Source: Hetaerina americana
Taxonomy: Eukaryota > Arthropoda > Insecta > Odonata > Calopterygidae
Reading direction: 5' to 3'
Assembly: GCA_022747635.1 (NCBI GenBank)
Contig: JAKTNV010000023.1
Span: forward strand, 4,279,348 to 4,343,347
Length of the DNA stretch: 64,000 bases
Shown: positions 53,901 to 59,900 of the stretch, piece by piece
How positions within the stretch are numbered: the first letter of the stretch is position 1
Layout: each line of letters starts with the position of its first letter
Program-made: the position numbers and the translations under genes
Notes under the pieces: model-generated
What the model was told of the DNA's origin: nothing
Databases searched by the model: none
The model's input: only the letters and a program-made list of their open reading frames with translations

Positions 53901-56900
53901 AGGAATAAATATAATAACCATCTGTACATGACTAAGAACTATGAACTGAGACAGGATATTGTAATTTTGCAAACCCAATACTAAGTATATCAAAGAAACC
54001 TTAAGAGGTGATGGTCAGAAGGATAGGAGGCAATGAAGAATTACAGGCACTAATGAAACTTCAGTTAGATATGAAATATACTAAACCATTGCCAATTATT
54101 ATACCAGTACTAGGTTATTTCTCAGGAAGATATTGAAATGGTGGTAGAAGTTTTTCCTTGGGTCTAGAAATTGGTTTGGTACATATGTTTAGGTATTATT
54201 ATTGGAGTAGATATTTTAAAAAGGTGGAAAATATCAGGCATGCACATTCATTAGGCAGTTAATTATAGGGTTTATTGAGGGCTAAAGAATGGGTGTTTCA
54301 ACTCTCAGGGGTTGATGGACCTGTAGTTGGTTCTATACATCTATTACTGAATTTGACCAGAGAATTCACAGGCACACTTCATCCTGAAAAACGTTTGATT
54401 TGTTTGATGGATTCAAATTGAAAAATAGCCATGAGAAGATGGAAAATAATTTACTTTGGCAGCTGTTGCGAAAAAAGACAGGATTTAAGCAAAGAAGGCA
54501 CTGTGCAAAATATAAATTTTCTGGAAAATTTATAAATCAGTTCAAGCTTGTCATATTGTCTCTCAATCAAAAGGCAAACATTTCCAGAAAAAAATTTAAT
54601 GAAAGACATTAAACTTTATTCTGTTTGCCACTATATCCTTCAAACAAGTGGAAAATAAAATTAATTTTCATAAGAGAACTGAAATTAATGTTGAAGAAAT
54701 CAGAGTGTATGTTTAAAAACTTTTTTTACTTCCTCGGGAATTATCAGAAAATAAATTTACATTTGAATGTATAGAGAAGAAAATTATAATAGAGTAAATC
54801 CCTTGTTTTAACCCTGCTGTTGCTTAAATATTTTAAGGAAAAGGAGACTATCCTACCTACCTTTTCAGGTTGTAAAAAGTTTCCCTAAAAGCACCATTCA
54901 ATATTTCTTTAAAATTGGAAAAATACAGATACTTTTTCTTGACCAGTTCATCCTTCAAGAACCTTGGATTCGTTTATCAAAACATTCATATGCTACATTA
55001 CACTCTTTAGAACTTCATTTAATTTATATTTTAGATCTAAGATAGGTCATCATTATCAGTGAATATACAACTAGGTCAATCTCATTTACTCAATTATGAA
55101 CAGTCAAAAACGGGGGAACAAATTTGCCATTAATTTCATCTAACATGACTTTAAAATATTTCTGTGTCATGGATTTTAAAAAGAAGTATTAAATCACTGT
55201 ATGAAATATATTTTTCCATTTTCATAACTAAAAAGGTTTGTTCTTTCAGTTGACTGAGGAAATGATACTGTGATAACATTAAACCTGAAACCTTGCATGA
55301 AGTCTAGTGAAGGATGATATTTACTTAAAGCAAATATTTTTTGTACTAAGGATGAAATCTCTTAGATAATCTTAAGACTTATTGAATAAATTGCATTTTT
55401 GTAATTTTGAATAAATCTATTAGTAGGCCATTGAAAGAGACCAAGTAATCTTTAAGGCAATAATACCATGTTTTGGGTAATGTCTCTTTCACCATTTCAT
55501 CTTCTATTTATTAAATAACCTTTTAAACTTCTTTGTCAATTTATCATTATATCAAATCTAAGCTAAAGTAGATATATCTGAGATTTCTTTTTCACATTAG
55601 ATAGTTTCATAATTATTAAGCTTTAACAGAAATCAATACATCTTCATTCTCTAGAAATTTCTTATATATAAATGTCTAAAGGAACAATTTAATTTATTGC
55701 TAAACTGGTTTATGCTAACATTGACCTTTGCTTTTGGTCATCATCACTTCTATTACAAGTGATTTCTTAGAGAACAAATAAAGACTCTTATAGCTTTATT
55801 TTCATAAGAAGTTTATAAAAAGTTATTAAATATAAACATGTTGAAATAAATAGTGATAGGCAATATGAATAACTTGAGAAAAATCTAAACTTGTGTTAAA
55901 GGAGTATTTTCCAATGATTTTGCATTCTAAAATGAAAGATTCAATACATATGTATAAAGGACATGCTTATAGTAATTGCATTTTTAAGTATGAGTATTTA
56001 CTTGATGCCTTATAATGCTAAGAGTCTATAAAAACCAAAACTTGCCAAAGATATGTATATAATTTCCTATTCATTTAATTGTTAAATGGTGGTTGAAATT
56101 CACAGGACTTGAAATTGATTTGAAATTGATTTATAACTGTTTTCCAATAAAGAGAAATTTTAAAGAAGGTTAATTAGAATTGGATTCCTAAAGTTTTTGG
56201 TCACAAAATGTTAAATTAATCTAAAAATATTTTGAGCATCTTTCTCTTCAAATATTTTTGACACTTGTCTCTCTGTATTGTACAGAATGTGGATACATAA
56301 CTTCCATGTTTCAAATGAGAAATGCTTTCAAAAAAGGAAGTTATTTTGTCACCCCCCATATATTTACTAACTGTTTTCCAATAAAGAGAAATTTTAAAGA
56401 AGGTTAATTAGAATTGGATTCCTAAAGTTTTTGGTCACAAAATGTTAAATTAATCTAAAAATATTTTGAGCATCTTTCTCTTCAAATATTTTTGACACTT
56501 GTCTCTCTGTATTGTACAGAATGTGGATACATAACTTCCATGTTTCAAATGAGAAATGCTTTCAAAAAAGGAAGTTATTTTGTCACCCCCCATATCTTTA
56601 CTAATTGATCTTAAAATTACAAGGTTGTGATGTTTCCCTGAAAGATGTTTGGAACAATAATTCCTTGAGCTTTTTAAATGTTGCTTGCAAAATTGTGTCC
56701 TATAGCTGCATGATTTCTAAAATAATTCTATAATGGATGGAAGTGAAATGCAACTTTAGGTAACTTTATAATGTCTATTTTTCTTATGATTTTGTCACAT
56801 AGTATTTATAAATGTTTATTTATGTATTAAAATGAAATTATATTAATGTATTTTTGTATAGGATAGACAAAGAAATGAATATGCTAGCCTGTGAAATGCA

Positions 56901-59900
56901 CTAAGCATAAAAACCAAACATTGACAATGCATGAATGTTCAAGAAGTCGTCAATTGTGGTATAGCTACATTATTAATATAACTGACATTTTTTTGATACT
57001 TACTTCTCTATTAACTTAATAAATAAGGATACATCTTCTAGCAGAGCAAAAACTAAATTTACTACAATATTTACAAAATAACATTACCAATTGCTAACAA
57101 TAGAACAGAAAAATGTTTATATATTTTTATGACATATATGTTAACAAAAACCCTTCATATTGACTCATTATTTTAACAAGAACATTGGATTCCTTTGCAT
57201 AGATCAATTTATTGTTCTAATGAATGAAAAATGTTTGGATCATTACATCTCATTAGATGCCCCCTGATAAACAATCAAACTCTCAGCAAAAGATAAATGA
57301 TAATCCAAAAACCATTAAAAATATCACAATCAAAATACTTATGTCAAATTAATATTTTGAGTCTTCTGAAGTCCTCTTTTTCATAATACCATGCCTTAAA
57401 TCATTTCACAATACCATAAACACAGTAATTAACCAAAAAGTCAGTTTGGTAAGTGATAATATAGTTTGCTTAGTACTAAGCCCAATACAACTTGCAAAAT
57501 TTACACACCAGGGCAGGAGGACCATACATAAATTCTTTTCTTGTGCCTGTTATGATTTCCCAAGAAGGTATGGTAGCCAAAAAGATCATATAGCTTGGTT
57601 GATGCCCAGTGAACCCAAAGAGGCTTACCTGGGAATCAAACCCAGGCACTGCAGTCAGTAATCCAAAGCTGTACCTGGACTACTATAACCCGCTGAAATC
57701 ATTTTATAAAATGACATCTATTTGATGAAAAAATGATTTAATTTTATTTTCTCATTGTGTATATGTATATTATTTTAGAGTGTACATACAATTAATATAC
57801 CTTTCCAAACATCTTATTTTTTTATTTCTAACTTTTTATGCTGTTTCATTTACCAGGATATATAGCATTTTAAATTTGACAGAGAAAAATTTAATGAAAT
57901 TCATAATGACACACTGATTAATTTTTCATGTGATTCATTAACTGCTGCTCATAGGCCTCAGATAAAATCTAACTCAGACATTTGGTCTGCAAGAAGTCAT
58001 TTGGCATCCCTCTTTAAAAAATTTATTTCCATTGCTCATAACTTTAACTAAGCCAAAGAAAAGAACAAATAGCAGTGAAAGAGCCATTGAATGTCAGGTA
58101 AATATTAAGTTTTGAACATTCAGCATAAGAAAACTTGGGGTGTATAGTGTCAATACTTAATTAGGCTGGTTCTGAAGTTACTATATCCACTGAGAAAATA
58201 GGAACAAATTTGGGCATCAATCATGTGGTCTATTAAATGGTTATTATCATTGTGCTAAACTTATCATACATATTCATTATTTCATAGATATAACTTAGTT
58301 AATGTTTGATGGTTATATAGTATACAGAAATAACAAATCATAATTTAAATACCTTTAGGAGACAACCAAGCAGTCGGAAAACTTTCACTGATATTGCTGG
58401 AGGAACTTGCCTTTCCAGTATTCTCTTGTGGAGTTTCATAAGATAGAATTCAGAACAATTGATGACTATTGTTTTAACAGTTGGATTAATGTCATCCTTT
58501 AAGGCTACACCTGGAAAATTTTAAAATACAAGTTTTTATTTTATTATTACTTATGTAACATAGTTTGCTTGACTTAATATGTTATAAGCTGAAGATTTTA
58601 TAGAATTTAGTATGATTTCTCAAAATGCTTTTTTTTGTAGTCCACTAATTGGTAATAGTCAATGGCTTACCCTTCTTTTAACATTTCAACCAATATCCTT
58701 TTTGAATTATCTTGATGCAACATTTTTGCATGTGGGTTAAAATTCTACTTTATGGCTTTTTTGGAGACAATTTTCTAAATCTTTTTCTAAATGAACTTTT
58801 TCAATGATAAACCAGCAGTCAACTGACTTTTGGACTGCTACTTGCATCAGCATAAATATTAGATATGTATGCTTTACGAATAGCTCCAAACAGTTGTATT
58901 ATCAAATTTTGTAATAAACACAGCCATTATATATGATTGATACAGGAATATATGCTAAAGTTTATTTGTTGGCATATAAACTTGCATCTGGTTGGTAAAG
59001 GTTATTCTAATATACCCATAGTCTATTAAACTGATTTCTTCTGAGTAAATTTTGGACTAAAATTTATGCATCAATTAGGCTTGAAAATATTAAATACCAA
59101 AGGAGGTTTGTATAAGCCTCATGACTGAGTCAAAAAGTCATTTTGGACCCAATGTTTCTTTAAATAAAACAGGTATTGATTCTGTTAAAATAAAACCATA
59201 AACACAGTAATCCACCCAAAGGATGAAAGCTTGGTTTTCAAAATTTATTCCAAAAAATTCTGTGGCACAGTAAAATATTGGATTTTTAAATTAATTATGA
59301 AGTACATTACTTGCAGAATGAGAAAAAGGTAATTTATAGTATAGATCCTAAAAGCCAAAAATATATCATTATTAGATCTTCAAGCTTGTAAAAAATATTG
59401 TATTTTTACCAGACACTGGACAGGTAGTTATTTAATAATATTATGGAGCTAGTCTTCATTTAATGTAAAATCAGGTTTCCTTAAAACAATTCAATATTCC
59501 TATGGGGTGATAAAAAAGAACTGAATTTCCCACATTTCAGAGTACTATTTATCTGAAAGCCTGACTTACATGTGCATAATTTAAAACACATAAAAAATAA
59601 AAGATTACCTTCCAGAAGTGACAAAAAGATCTGCATAATTTCTGCATCATTTGCATGATCCCTCATAATGTTTTCAAACTTGCTAAATGCAAGTTTCAAG
59701 AAGTAGTCACTAATAGCCAGTTTCTTTATGGGCAAATAAAGGTAGTCCATAAGCTGAAAAAGTATGAGATTTATTTATTAATTCAAAATAAACATAGTAT
59801 TCCATAAGGCATCAAATGGCACAGTCTAGCTCATATTAAAAATTTCACCCTTAGGATAATGTAAATATTATTAAATGAGGATACCATAGCAGGTGTAGAT

